From: CAWINH01 sp963837425
Lineage (GTDB): Bacteria; Chloroflexota; Limnocylindria; QHBO01
Assembly (NCBI GenBank): GCA_963837425.1
Contig: CAWINH010000005.1
Location: 362,979 to 426,978 of the forward strand
DNA length: 64,000 bases
Direction: 5' to 3'
Position numbers and translations under genes: made by a program. This document shows positions 24,992 to 33,071 of this stretch, piece after piece. Position 1 is the stretch's first letter. Each line of letters begins with the position of its first letter. A model generated the notes under the pieces. It ran no database searches and was not told where the DNA came from. It saw only the letters and a program-made list of their open reading frames with translations.

Positions 24992-26130
24992 CAGCCGACC
25001 CCCAGCGGCGAACGTTCGCCGCGCTCGGTGGGCGCGGGCGGGATCGGCGGCTCGGAGGGACCACCGCCCAGCACCCGCCCAATTCCATCGCGGACCGCCT
25101 CGAGGCTGATTCGGCCGCCGAGCAGCGGCACGCGCTTCACCTCGCGACCGAGGGCCAGCTGGGCCATGTCCGCGTACTGGCCGTCGTTGGCCTCGACGCA
25201 CACGATCTCGTCGTAGCGGTCTGCAATCGCCCGCAGCTCGTCGCCGAGCATGGGGTGGATGCGGATCGGCCGGAACAGCGCGAACTCGTTGGCGAGCGGC
25301 GCCGCCACGCGGCTGACGATCCCGTAGCAGATGACGAGCACCGAGGCGTCGGTCTTCCATCCGTGCTCGAATCGCGCGTAGCGTTGCGCGACCTCGTGGT
25401 GGAGATGCTTCGTGGCGTAGAACTGGCGGAGATACTCGTCCGCGTCCGCGGTGGCCGGCTCGCCAGCCATCGGTCCGTGCTCGTACATGAGCACGCCGGC
25501 AAAGAAGCGCGGGCTGCCCGGCTCATGCTTGCCGAGGGGCGGGATCGCACGCGGCGTCACGCGCTCCTCGGTAGCGAGGGCCGGGAGATCGGTGACCTCG
25601 TTGAGATGAGCGACGAACGTATCGGTGAGGACCACCACCGGCGAGCGGGACTCCTCGGCGGCGTTAAAGGCGGCGACCGTCGTCCGGAACGCCTCCTCGA
25701 CGCCGTTCGGGTAGAAGGCGATGGGGCTGTAGTCGCCGGTGCTTCCGTAGCGCACCTGCATGATGTCGCCCTGTCCCGGCATGGTCGGCATCCCGGTTGC
25801 GGGTCCCACGCGCTGGACGTCCACGAAGACCGACGGCACGCCGACCTTCTGCGCGTAGCCGATCGCCTCCTGCATGAGGCTGAATCCCGGCCCCGAGGTG
25901 GCGGTGAAGGCCTTGGCGCCGGCCAGGCTGGCACCGATGACCGCGTTCGCGCTCGCGATCTCGTCCTCGGCCTGCATGAAGCGGAACTCGGGGTGCCTGG
26001 CCGCGTAGCCGGACGCAATGTTCAGGATCTCGGTGGAGGGAGAGATCGGGTAGCCCGCGAAGTAGTCGGCACCCGCTGCCACGGCGCCGCGGAACACCGC
26101 CTCGTTCCCTTGGGTCAGCCTCCTGGTCAC
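24991..26130 (-). CDS. korA: 2-oxoacid:ferredoxin oxidoreductase, alpha subunit (KorA-like)
   Basis: A 379-residue alpha subunit carrying the pyrimidine-binding and transketolase C-terminal-type domains. Segments include FAGYPISPSTEILN, AGAKAFTATSGPGFSLMQEA, the DVQRVGPATGMPT loop and CVEANDGQYADMAQL near the C-terminus. These fit the 2-oxoglutarate-ferredoxin oxidoreductase branch (KorA) rather than pyruvate synthase. It pairs with KorB. The start lies 7 bases after the delta-ferredoxin stop. Confidence 0.9.
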   Translation of the reverse strand: MTRRLTQGNEAVFRGAVAAGADYFAGYPISPSTEILNIASGYAARHPEFRFMQAEDEIASANAVIGASLAGAKAFTATSGPGFSLMQEAIGYAQKVGVPSVFVDVQRVGPATGMPTMPGQGDIMQVRYGSTGDYSPIAFYPNGVEEAFRTTVAAFNAAEESRSPVVVLTDTFVAHLNEVTDLPALATEERVTPRAIPPLGKHEPGSPRFFAGVLMYEHGPMAGEPATADADEYLRQFYATKHLHHEVAQRYARFEHGWKTDASVLVICYGIVSRVAAPLANEFALFRPIRIHPMLGDELRAIADRYDEIVCVEANDGQYADMAQLALGREVKRVPLLGGRISLEAVRDGIGRVLGGGPSEPPIPPAPTERGERSPLGVG

Positions 26131-26137
26131 CGCCCCA

Positions 26138-26434
26138 CTACCCCTTCTCGCGCGCGGCGTAGGCGGTGACCGCGGAGGGGATCATTTCGATGGCCAGGTC
26201 CGGACAGTAGCGCTCGCACAGGCCGCAGAGGATGCAGTTCTCCTCCTCGATGATCGCGTCGTTGCGCAGCACGAGGGTCTCTTTGGGGCAGATGTCGACG
26301 CAGATGTCGCAGCGCTTGCAGAAGACCGGGTTCCAGCTGATGTTCGCGTAGTCGACCCAGCGGATGCCGTCCTTGTGGTCGGTGGAGATGCTCGCTCCGA
26401 AGCTGATCGCCTCGGCTGCGCGGTCGCGTGTCAT
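26138..26434 (-). CDS. korD: Ferredoxin-like delta subunit of the 2-oxoacid oxidoreductase (KorD-like)
   Basis: A 98-residue two-cluster ferredoxin: FCKRCDICVDICPKETL and CILCGLCERYCPDLAI provide two CxxCxxCxxxCP motifs for 4Fe-4S clusters. It delivers electrons from the KorAB catalytic unit to soluble ferredoxin, perhaps the 7Fe protein at 20.5 kb. It is the first gene of the korDABC operon and divergent from the two-component regulator at 26579, separated by a 144-base gap likely to hold the promoters of both operons. Confidence 0.88.
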   Translation of the reverse strand: MTRDRAAEAISFGASISTDHKDGIRWVDYANISWNPVFCKRCDICVDICPKETLVLRNDAIIEEENCILCGLCERYCPDLAIEMIPSAVTAYAAREKG

Positions 26435-26578
26435 GGGGCGCCCATGTTACGCCGACCCTCGCCTGCCGTGCGGGAGCCGATGCGCCCCGCTTTCGGGTGC
26501 CGTCCGGACCTTGCATCCCCGCTGGCACCGAGGTCGGCTTCATGCCACCTTCACGAGCCGGACATACTGTTGAGCGCC

Positions 26579-27298
26579 ATGGCCACCGTCCTGCTCGTCG
26601 ACGACGATGAGAAGATCCGCGACGTTCTCCGCCTGTACGTGGAGCGCGAAGGGTACCGCGCCCTCTTCGCGGCCGACGGCGAGGGGGCGCTCGAGACGGC
26701 GCTCCGCTCCCACCCGGACCTCGTCGTGCTCGACGTCATGCTCCCCGGACTCGACGGCTTCGAGGTCTGTCGGCGGATCCGCGATGCCTCCGACGTGCCG
26801 ATCCTCCTCCTCACCGCGCGGAGCGGAGAGGGCGACAAGGTGATCGGCCTCGACATGGGGGCGGACGACTACGTCGTCAAGCCATTTTCTCCTCGCGAGC
26901 TGATGGCCCGTGTTCGCGCGTTGCTTCGCCGCCGCCGGCTCGAGACGGAGCAGGACGAGCCGGTCCTCGTCTCCGGCTCGCTCGAGCTGGACCCGAATGC
27001 GGTCGAGGCTCGGCTGGACGGTGAGTCCCTCGATCTGACCCCATTCGAGTTTCGGATCCTGCGGGGGCTCATGCGGCGCCCCGGTCGCGTCTTCACCCGC
27101 GACGACCTCATCGACGCGATCCACGGCGACGACGACCCGGGGATCATCGACCGCACGATCGACGTGCACCTCGGGCGCCTGCGCCGCAAGCTGAACGACG
27201 ACCCGGCGAACCCGCGCTTCATCGGCACCGTGCGCACCGTGGGCTACAAGTTCGTGGCGCCTGTCGAGCGCCGCGAGCCGGTGTCGAGCGGCGCCTAG
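26579..27298 (+). CDS. OmpR/PhoB-family response regulator
   Basis: A 239-residue regulator. The receiver has LLVDDDE, phospho-acceptor Asp52 in VVLDVMLPG and the conserved Lys in VVKPFSPRE. The winged-helix domain has LDLTPFEFRIL and ends RRKLNDDPANPRFIGTVRTVGYKF. A TTG nine bases earlier would add three residues; the ATG at 26579 is preferred because MATVLLVDDDE starts the first strand. The kinase begins nine bases after its stop, so they form an operon. Targets are unknown; the divergent korDABC operon is one candidate by position. Confidence 0.92.
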   Translation: MATVLLVDDDEKIRDVLRLYVEREGYRALFAADGEGALETALRSHPDLVVLDVMLPGLDGFEVCRRIRDASDVPILLLTARSGEGDKVIGLDMGADDYVVKPFSPRELMARVRALLRRRRLETEQDEPVLVSGSLELDPNAVEARLDGESLDLTPFEFRILRGLMRRPGRVFTRDDLIDAIHGDDDPGIIDRTIDVHLGRLRRKLNDDPANPRFIGTVRTVGYKFVAPVERREPVSSGA

Positions 27299-27307
27299 GG
27301 TCCTTCG

Positions 27308-28378
27308 ATGCCAACCCTCCGCCTGCGGCTGATCGGCCTCTTCACCCTGCTGGCGCTCGCCGTTGCCGCGGTGATGTACCTGGCCGTCATCCAGTTCAGC
27401 CGCGACCCGGTCACCCACCTGGCCATGGAGAGCGGCCTGAGCGCGTCGGACGCGCAGGCCATGTTCGACAGCGCAATCGCTCGCGTCCTCCTGCTCGGGG
27501 CGGTGGTGGGCCTTGTCCTCGGGGTGCTCGTCGCCTGGTGGCTCCTGCGACGGATCCTGCGGCCGCTCGAGCGCCTCAGGGAGGCGACCCGGCGGGTCGC
27601 GGCCGGCGACCTCTCGGCGCGGGTGCCCAATGCGCCCGATCCCGAGCTCCAGCAGCTCGCTGAGGCGTTCAACCAGATGGCAGCCACCCTCGAGCGGGTC
27701 GAGCAGCTGCGACGCGCGCTCGTCGAGGACGTCGCGCACGAGCTGCGGACGCCGCTGACCAGCCTCCAGGGCTACACGGAGGCGATGGCCGATGGCGTCG
27801 TCGAGCCCACGCCGGAGATGCTGCGCACCGTCAACGAGGAGATCGTCCGGCTCACGCGGCTCGTCGAGGGGCTGGACCAGCTGGCGCGCGGCGAGCGCGG
27901 CGTGCGGGAGCAGGCCCGTGCCGAGGTCGACCTCGCATCGGTCGTCCAGCGCGCCGTCCAGATCCAGTCCCCGGAGCTGGCGAGCCGTCGCATCTCGGTC
28001 CGCGTCGAGGACGCCGGGTCCGTGCCGCGCCTCCTCGCCGAGCCCGATGCCATTGGCCAGGTCGTGACGAACCTCATGCAGAACGCGACCCGATACACGA
28101 ACGACGGCGGCGAGATCGTCGTGCGTCTACGCGCCGCGGACGGCTGGGTGCGCTGCGCGATCGAGAACACCGGGGCCGAGATCCCTGCCGGCGAGCTGCC
28201 CTACATCTGGGAGCGCCTCTACAGGGTCGATCGCTCGCGGGCGCGCGAGAGCGGCGGAGCCGGGATCGGCCTCGCGATCGTGCGCCAGATCATCGAGGCC
28301 CACGGCGGGCGGGTGGGAGCCACCTCGGCCAATGGCCGCACCAGCATCTGGTTCCAGCTCCCGGCAGCCCGGGCATAG
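27308..28378 (+). CDS. HAMP-domain sensor histidine kinase
   Basis: A 356-residue kinase with two transmembrane helices (about 8-26 and 59-80) enclosing a very short extracytoplasmic loop of about 30 residues. HAMP follows, then HisKA with His144 in DVAHELRTPLTS, an N box NLMQNATRYT and G boxes ending GAGIGLAIVRQI. The short periplasmic loop suggests sensing within the membrane or by a partner. The gene follows the cognate regulator by nine bases. Confidence 0.92.
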   Translation: MPTLRLRLIGLFTLLALAVAAVMYLAVIQFSRDPVTHLAMESGLSASDAQAMFDSAIARVLLLGAVVGLVLGVLVAWWLLRRILRPLERLREATRRVAAGDLSARVPNAPDPELQQLAEAFNQMAATLERVEQLRRALVEDVAHELRTPLTSLQGYTEAMADGVVEPTPEMLRTVNEEIVRLTRLVEGLDQLARGERGVREQARAEVDLASVVQRAVQIQSPELASRRISVRVEDAGSVPRLLAEPDAIGQVVTNLMQNATRYTNDGGEIVVRLRAADGWVRCAIENTGAEIPAGELPYIWERLYRVDRSRARESGGAGIGLAIVRQIIEAHGGRVGATSANGRTSIWFQLPAARA

Positions 28379-28396
28379 CGGAGGCGCAGCCGCCGG

Positions 28397-29416
28397 CTAC
28401 CGACGGAGCATGCCGCGCCAGGCTGCGAACCCGGCCACCCCCAGCAGGAGGATGCCGCCGCCGCCCACGAGAAGGGCCACGGGCGGCTCCATGCCGAACC
28501 AGGTCCCGGCGCCAGACGGCGCTGCCGTTGGCGAGGGGGTCGCCACCGGCGTGGCCGTGAGGGTAGGCACGGGCGTCGGGGTGGCGGTCGGCTCGGGGGT
28601 GGGGATCGGCGTTGGCGAGGGCGTGGGGGCAGGCGTGGCAATTGGATCGAGGTTCTCGTCCAGCTGCGTGTAGTTCTCCCAGAGGTACTCCCGAATGGTC
28701 AGTCCCGAGTCGTGGACCGCCCTGGCGACCTCGCGCCCCAGGTAGCGGTAGTGCCAGGGCTCGTAGGTGAAGCAGGTCGCATCCGACCACAGGTTCGTGG
28801 TGCCCACCTGGTCTGGCGGGATCGGATAGCTCATCACCCAGCCGTACTTCCAGGAATTCTTCTCCATCCACGCCCCTGCCTTCGTCTCGTACGCCCAGTC
28901 GCCGATCAGCGGGTTGCCGCCGCCCGCCGACATGAAGTCGACGCCCAGCCCGAGCTGGTGCTCGGAGTGGCCGGGGCGCATCGAGTACGTGATCGCGTTG
29001 TCGAAGCCGTAGGTGTTCGCGTAGTTGTTGAAGATCTCGATCTGCTCGTCGTAGCTGCGGTACGGGCTCCAGACGCCGATCGGCGCGCCGGCCGCGCGCG
29101 CGGCATCTCCCATCGCCCTCAGATCGTCGATCGCCACCGCCCGGATCATCCCGCTGCCCGGGATCCCCGCATCGCTGACCGGGACGAGGTCGGGCGGCAC
29201 GTAGTCGGCCCCCACGCGCAGCATCCAGTCCACGAGCGTTGTGCTCCAGTCGTCGTACCCACGGGGGACGGTCATGATGTCGTCGAGGCGGCACGCGGGG
29301 AGCTGCCCGATGGCGCGCGCCGGGGGCGGGCCGGCGGCGGGAAGCGCGAGGAGCGCGGCGATGAGGACGAGGGCACCGGCGAGCGGTAGGCGTCTGCGCA
29401 CTGAGGACCGATCCAT
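28397..29416 (-). CDS. VanY-type D-alanyl-D-alanine carboxypeptidase with membrane anchor
   Basis: A 339-residue peptidase of the LAS (M15) family. A signal peptide with core ALVLIAALLALPAA precedes WSPYRSYDEQIEIFN. Zinc ligands and catalytic residues lie in EHQLGLGVD (His153, Asp160) and YEPWHYRYLG (Glu219, His222). It trims D-Ala from peptidoglycan stem peptides outside the membrane. Residues about 255-305 are a Pro/Thr-rich stalk; a C-terminal helix LLVGGGGILLLGVAGFAAW then RGMLRR anchors it in the membrane, like sorting-type ends but with no LPxTG seen. The ATG at 29414-29416 is only 27 bases from the divergent CapA-like gene. Confidence 0.88.
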   Translation of the reverse strand: MDRSSVRRRLPLAGALVLIAALLALPAAGPPPARAIGQLPACRLDDIMTVPRGYDDWSTTLVDWMLRVGADYVPPDLVPVSDAGIPGSGMIRAVAIDDLRAMGDAARAAGAPIGVWSPYRSYDEQIEIFNNYANTYGFDNAITYSMRPGHSEHQLGLGVDFMSAGGGNPLIGDWAYETKAGAWMEKNSWKYGWVMSYPIPPDQVGTTNLWSDATCFTYEPWHYRYLGREVARAVHDSGLTIREYLWENYTQLDENLDPIATPAPTPSPTPIPTPEPTATPTPVPTLTATPVATPSPTAAPSGAGTWFGMEPPVALLVGGGGILLLGVAGFAAWRGMLRR

Positions 29417-29443
29417 GGTGTTGTGGGTGCCTACGATAGCGCC

Positions 29444-31081
29444 GTGATCCGCCGATGGCCGTTCCGAGTCGTCAGCGTGGTGGTCGCCGTGGCTCTGCTC
29501 GCCGCATGCGGGGAGGTCAGCCCCGTGCCCACTCCATCGGCGCCCGCCTCGCAGTCGCCGTCCGCCTCTCCGTCGCCATCCCCAACGGCATCGCCGTCCC
29601 CGACGCCCAGGATTCCGTCGCCCTTCCCCCTGGCGGTCGTCACGGGGATCACGAATCTGAAGGCCACGATCAGCCTCGACGAGCTCGGGACGCTGGCCGA
29701 CGACGACGCGCTCACGCTTCCCTGCGGTGTCATGGTCGAGCAACCGGCGCTGTCGACCACCGCACCATGCATGCCCGCCGGTGAGATCGCCGCGTGGCTC
29801 GAGGCCAACCAGCAAGGAATCGCCCTCCTGCCCGCCGGGCTGGTCGAGCCCGCGACGAAGGTCCTCCCGATCGCCGGCGACGCACCGTACGGGCTGTTCG
29901 GACCGGACCTGTTCGGCGATCCCGAGTCCCGTGCACTTCCGTACCCCGTCGTTGGAGTTGCGGGTCCCGACGACTCCTCGCTCGACCCGGGCTGGGTCGC
30001 CTACGACCCGTCGGAGGTCTGGACCCTGACCTCGATCGGAAGCCTCTGCTCGGATCGTGGGGCCGCGTACCAGGCCGTGACCCTCGGCAAGGGCTGGGAC
30101 TGGATCTTCAGCGGCGGGACCGCGAAGTACGCCGGCAAGCCGTTCATCAATCCGAACCCGCCGCCGGGGATCGACGCCCAGCTCGTGGTCACGCCCATCG
30201 AGACCGGGAACGACGGCCTCACGGCAAGCATCACGCAGCGGTCCGACGTCGCTCTCGCGGATCACAAGTGCCCGATCCTCCAGACGAGCAAATGGGCGCC
30301 GAACCTCAACGGGCCGGTGAGCCTCTCCGTCCCCGAGGACGTCGTCTCGCGCTGGCAGGACCTGCTCGGGATCGACGCCGTGTTCCTCGCGGCAGATCAT
30401 CAGAGCGACCGGGGCAATGCCGGGATCGCCTCGACGATCGACATCCTCGACAAGCACGGGGTCGCCCACACCGGCCTCGGCATGAACCTCGACGGGGCGC
30501 TGGCGCCCGCCTACGTGGAGGTGGCCGGGCTGAAGGTCGCGTTCGTCTCTTGGAACGACGTCGGAGGCTCGAGTTGGCCGGCCCACGCCGGCCCCGACAC
30601 GCCCGGCGTCGCCTGGCTCACCGAGGAGAACGTCAGCGCCGCGGTGGAGCTCGCACGGGCCGGGGGCGCGGACCTCGTGATCTGCGATCCGCAGTGGTGG
30701 GGCAACTACGACGAATATCACGGTGATCTCGAGGCGCCACAGCAGGAGGAGGTGACCTGGATGGACGCGGCCGGCTGCGATCAGATCGTCGCGGGCGGCC
30801 TGCATATCACCGGTGGCCTCTTCCTGCGCGAGGGGGCAGACGGCGTCAGCCTCGTCCAGGCCGGCCCGGGCAACTTCGTGTACGGGCAGAACTACCGCCA
30901 GGATGTCCAGGAGGGCGTGATCATGGAGATGGCGTTCCGCGGCAGGACGCTCGTGAACGTCCGCTTCCACCCGTACGTCCAGATCCTCAACGCCCGCCCG
31001 GACCTCACCGACCCGGAGGGCGCCGGCCACTACGTGCTTGATCGGATGTGGCAGAACTCGGAGCTGGACTACCTGCCTTGA
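29444..31081 (+). CDS. CapA-like (PGA_cap) lipoprotein
   Basis: A 545-residue protein with a lipobox LLAAC (Cys22), then a Ser/Pro/Thr-rich stretch and, in the C-terminal half, the CapA/PgsA metallophosphatase-like features: VFLAADHQSDRG, YVEVAGLKVAFVSWNDVG and LVICDPQWWGNYDEY. CapA-family proteins are cell-surface enzymes linked to poly-gamma-glutamate or capsule synthesis; this N-terminal half is not recognised. The GTG at 29444 is preferred because the signal peptide begins at once (VIRRWPFRVVSVVV). Its last 274 bases are repeated almost exactly at 32798-33071. No capB or capC gene is present, so a polymer-synthesis role is not assured. Confidence 0.8.
   Translation: MIRRWPFRVVSVVVAVALLAACGEVSPVPTPSAPASQSPSASPSPSPTASPSPTPRIPSPFPLAVVTGITNLKATISLDELGTLADDDALTLPCGVMVEQPALSTTAPCMPAGEIAAWLEANQQGIALLPAGLVEPATKVLPIAGDAPYGLFGPDLFGDPESRALPYPVVGVAGPDDSSLDPGWVAYDPSEVWTLTSIGSLCSDRGAAYQAVTLGKGWDWIFSGGTAKYAGKPFINPNPPPGIDAQLVVTPIETGNDGLTASITQRSDVALADHKCPILQTSKWAPNLNGPVSLSVPEDVVSRWQDLLGIDAVFLAADHQSDRGNAGIASTIDILDKHGVAHTGLGMNLDGALAPAYVEVAGLKVAFVSWNDVGGSSWPAHAGPDTPGVAWLTEENVSAAVELARAGGADLVICDPQWWGNYDEYHGDLEAPQQEEVTWMDAAGCDQIVAGGLHITGGLFLREGADGVSLVQAGPGNFVYGQNYRQDVQEGVIMEMAFRGRTLVNVRFHPYVQILNARPDLTDPEGAGHYVLDRMWQNSELDYLP
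30808..31081 (+). repeat. Direct repeat, copy 1 (3' end of the CapA-like gene)
   Basis: First copy of the 274-base direct repeat shared with 32798-33071. The match may extend 4 bases beyond the stop codon (AACGG). Roughly 98-99% identity by reading. It is the intact-gene copy. Confidence 0.92.
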
Positions 31082-31088
31082 ACGGTGG

Positions 31089-31347
31089 CCGGTCATCGCC
31101 CTGAATCGAGCGGTGGCACTCGGCGAGGTCCAGGGCCTGCAGGCAGCCCTGACGGCCGTGGACCCGCTCGCCGACCGGCTCGACGGATACCACCTGTTCC
31201 ACGGCGCGCGGCGAAATGCTCCGCAGGCTGGGCCGCCCCGATGAGGCGCGAGCCGCGAACCAGCGAGCCCTGGAGCTTACCGAGAATCCGGTGGAACGGA
31301 GCCTGCTCGAGCGCCGCGTTGCCAGCGACTGCGGGCAGCGGCTGTAA
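31089..31347 (+). pseudogene. Truncated, frameshifted C-terminus of an ECF42-type sigma factor
   Basis: Translation from 31089 gives PVIALNRAVALG, then DPLADRLDGYHLFH; after a 2-base deficit near 31203-31212 it continues MLRRLGRPDEARAANQRAL, TENPVERSLLERR and stops at 31345-31347. These match the last 80 residues of the intact sigma factor at 34812-36056 (VVALNRALAR, DGYHLYHATR, LLRRLGRTAEARDADRRAL, TENPAERELLERR). Nothing of the sigma-2 or sigma-4 domains remains. It lies immediately after the stop of the CapA-like gene. It is a decayed remnant of a paralogous regulator; nothing suggests it is expressed. Confidence 0.85.
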
Positions 31348-31436
31348 CGCAACTGCCACGCCGGCGAGGCGAGGCGTCGGGCGGGCGTGAGGCAGTGCGT
31401 CGGACGATGGGGTCATCCCCGCCTCCGAGGTGACCG
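31348..31436. other. Noncoding gap within the fragment region
   Basis: Between the sigma fragment and the iron permease gene. No conserved coding pattern or T-rich hairpin is seen. Confidence 0.4.
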
Positions 31437-31847
31437 ATGTCGCGTTCTGGACGGCCGGAGAGCGGCCGGGACCGATTCAATCGCCTCTCCGACCAGATCA
31501 GCCGCGCGCTCGGCTCGATCCAGGCCGTCGCGCTTTCCGTGCTCGTGGTCGTCGTGTGGGCACTCCTTGGCCCGCTCGTCGCCTACTCGGACACGTGGCA
31601 GCTCGTCATCAACACCGGGACCACGGTCGTGACGTTCTGGATGGTCTTCGTGCTGCAGAACAGCCAGAACCGCAATGCCCGCGCGCTCCATCTCAAGCTC
31701 GACGAGATCATTCGCGCCACGAAGGAGGCCCGGAACGAGCTCATGGACGCCGAGGAACAGACCGAGGACGAGATCGAGAATCGCGAGCGGGAGTTCCACG
31801 CTGAGGCCGCGGTGGAGGATCAGGCCGGCGGTGACACTGAATTGTGA
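31437..31847 (+). CDS. Low-affinity iron permease family protein
   Basis: A 136-residue membrane protein with two transmembrane helices (about 28-50 and 58-75) separated by AYSDTWQLVIN, and after them LQNSQNRNARALHLKLDEII, the signature of the bacterial low-affinity iron permease (PF04120) family. The C-terminal 35 residues are acidic (AEEQTEDEIENRERE). Direct evidence for iron transport in bacteria is weak. The ATG at 31437 overlaps nothing. It is first of a short run of small genes (to 32586) inside the fragment region. Confidence 0.8.
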   Translation: MSRSGRPESGRDRFNRLSDQISRALGSIQAVALSVLVVVVWALLGPLVAYSDTWQLVINTGTTVVTFWMVFVLQNSQNRNARALHLKLDEIIRATKEARNELMDAEEQTEDEIENREREFHAEAAVEDQAGGDTEL

Positions 31848-31954
31848 TGCCGATGCGAGCCGTGACCGGGATCGGTTGATCTCGCGCGCAACGGGCGGGG
31901 AGCGAGTCTCGCGGTGTTTGTCAGCCACGCCCCATCATCGAAAGGGAGACCGCC

Positions 31955-32197
31955 GTGGATCACATCAAGGAAGCCGGCCGAGAGGTCGAGATCGAGACGA
32001 AGGAGAAGATTCGCGACCTCGACGGCCACGACCTCGGGGACGACGTTGCCAACGCGGGGGACCAGCTGAGGAAGCATGCGGCCAACATCCGCGACAAGGT
32101 CGGGCGAACGGTCGAGGAGGTCGACGACGACCTGGACGACGACATGGATCAGACCGGCGGCCCGTTCGGCGACACCCACCGTCCGGACGCGCGCTGA
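31955..32197 (+). CDS. Small acidic helical protein
   Basis: An 80-residue, highly charged protein (DLGDDVANAGDQLRKHA, VDDDLDDDMDQ) predicted to be helical and soluble. The GTG at 31955 has AAGGGAG seven bases upstream and is preferred. It resembles CsbD-like or general-stress small proteins in style, but no specific family is recognised. It lies between the iron permease and the plasmid-stabilisation-like small protein. Confidence 0.6.
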   Translation: MDHIKEAGREVEIETKEKIRDLDGHDLGDDVANAGDQLRKHAANIRDKVGRTVEEVDDDLDDDMDQTGGPFGDTHRPDAR

Positions 32198-32221
32198 CGG
32201 ATTGACGAGAGGAGACATCCG

Positions 32222-32386
32222 ATGCCACAGGATGCATGGTCCCCAAAGCGGGAGCGCCAGTACAAGCACATCAAGGAGAGCGAACGCGAGGCCGGCCGTT
32301 CGAACGATCGGGCGGAGGAGATTGCCGCGCGGACGGTGAACAAGGAGCGCGCCAAGAAGGGCGAGACGAAGGGGGATTCGCGATGA
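32222..32386 (+). CDS. Small charged protein resembling plasmid-stabilisation-type proteins
   Basis: A 54-residue protein beginning MPQDAWSPKRERQYKHIKES, then AEEIAARTVNKERA and GETK. This pattern matches a short bacterial family often labelled plasmid stabilisation protein; function is unknown and the label rests on that naming. The gene is too short for many finders. Its TGA overlaps the start of the next gene (ATGA at 32383-32386), so the two are translationally coupled. Confidence 0.62.
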   Translation: MPQDAWSPKRERQYKHIKESEREAGRSNDRAEEIAARTVNKERAKKGETKGDSR

Positions 32387-32586
32387 GTGAGCTCAGCGCG
32401 AAGAAGCGCGAATCGCTCCCGGATTCAAAGTTCGGCCTCAAGTCCGAGCGCAAGTACCCGATGCCCGACAAGTCCCACGCGCGCAACGCCAAGGCGCGCG
32501 CCTCGCAGCAGGCGAAGAAGGGATCGATCACGAAGTCGGAGAAGAAGACGATCGATCGCAAGGCGGACCGTATACGCGACGACTGA
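32383..32586 (+). CDS. DUF6582-like small basic protein
   Basis: A 67-residue basic protein with LPDSKFGLKSERKYPMPD, then SHARNAKARASQQAKKG. The pattern KxRxxLPDSxFxLxxxRxYPxxDxSHARNAxAR is that of DUF6582-type proteins, found beside phage and stress genes in many high-GC bacteria. Translation is coupled to the preceding small gene by an ATGA overlap. It may act as a nucleic-acid-binding or assembly protein; this is a guess. Confidence 0.65.
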   Translation: MSELSAKKRESLPDSKFGLKSERKYPMPDKSHARNAKARASQQAKKGSITKSEKKTIDRKADRIRDD

Positions 32587-32698
32587 CTGCCGAGGCCGTT
32601 TCGCGGGAATCCGGCGTAACAGTCGGGCCGGTCCGGACGTACTGTCGGCGCGTGCCGGCACCGGGCCGGCCCTCGTCTTGCATCGCGCCCGACTGGAG
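32587..32698. other. Noncoding gap before the AMIN-like fragment
   Basis: The sequence after the DUF6582-like gene shows no recognisable gene before the AMIN-like remnant begins near 32699. Confidence 0.4.
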
Positions 32699-32797
32699 CC
32701 ACACCACCGTTCACGGCCGATCCCAGCGGGCTGCCGCTCGCGGTCGAGGGCAGCGCCTACCTGCGAGTCACCTTCGACGGCGGGACGAGGATGGTGC
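32699..32797 (+). pseudogene. Fragment of an AMIN-like lipoprotein
   Basis: One frame (codons from 32701) reads TPPFTADPSGLPLAVEG then AYLRVTFDGGTRMVP. It matches the centre of the intact lipoprotein at 36139-36798 (APPLTQDASGQPLDVAG, FVRIGLNGGTKLAP) at about half identity over 32 residues. It lacks any start or signal peptide and runs directly into the repeated CapA end at 32798. It is a remnant of a paralogue. Confidence 0.7.
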
Positions 32798-33071
32798 CAC
32801 CGGTGGCCTCTTCCTGCGCGAGGGGGCGAACGGCGTCAGCCTCGTCCAGGCCGGCCCGGGCAACTTCGTGTACGGGCAGAACTACCGCCAGGATGTCCAG
32901 GAGGGCGTGATCATGGAGATGGCGTTCCGCGGCAGGACGCTCGTGAACGTCCGCTTCCACCCGTACGTCCAGATCCTCAACGCCCGCCCGGACCTCATCG
33001 ACCCGGAGGGCGCCGGCCACTACGTGCTTGATCGGATGTGGCAGAACTCGGAGCTGGACTACCTGCCCTGA
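32798..33071 (+). pseudogene. Duplicated 3' end of the CapA-like gene
   Basis: The segment is a near-perfect copy, offset by 1990 bases, of the last 274 bases of the CapA-like gene (30808-31081). By eye only four substitutions are seen: two adjacent at the GCAGA/GCGAA position, one changing Thr to Ile near the end, and one silent before the stop. The junction shares CACCGGTGG. It lacks a start and most of the domain. The low divergence indicates a recent duplication or repeated gene conversion. Confidence 0.92.

Noticed and set aside
28397..31096. Long antisense reading frame (about 900 codons) covering the whole CapA-like gene
   Set aside because: Only its downstream third (28397-29416) has a real protein (VanY); the rest is the antisense of a clear coding gene and arises from GC-rich third positions.
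31437..32586. Prophage remnant
   Set aside because: The short proteins resemble families seen near phage genes, but no integrase, terminase or structural gene is present.
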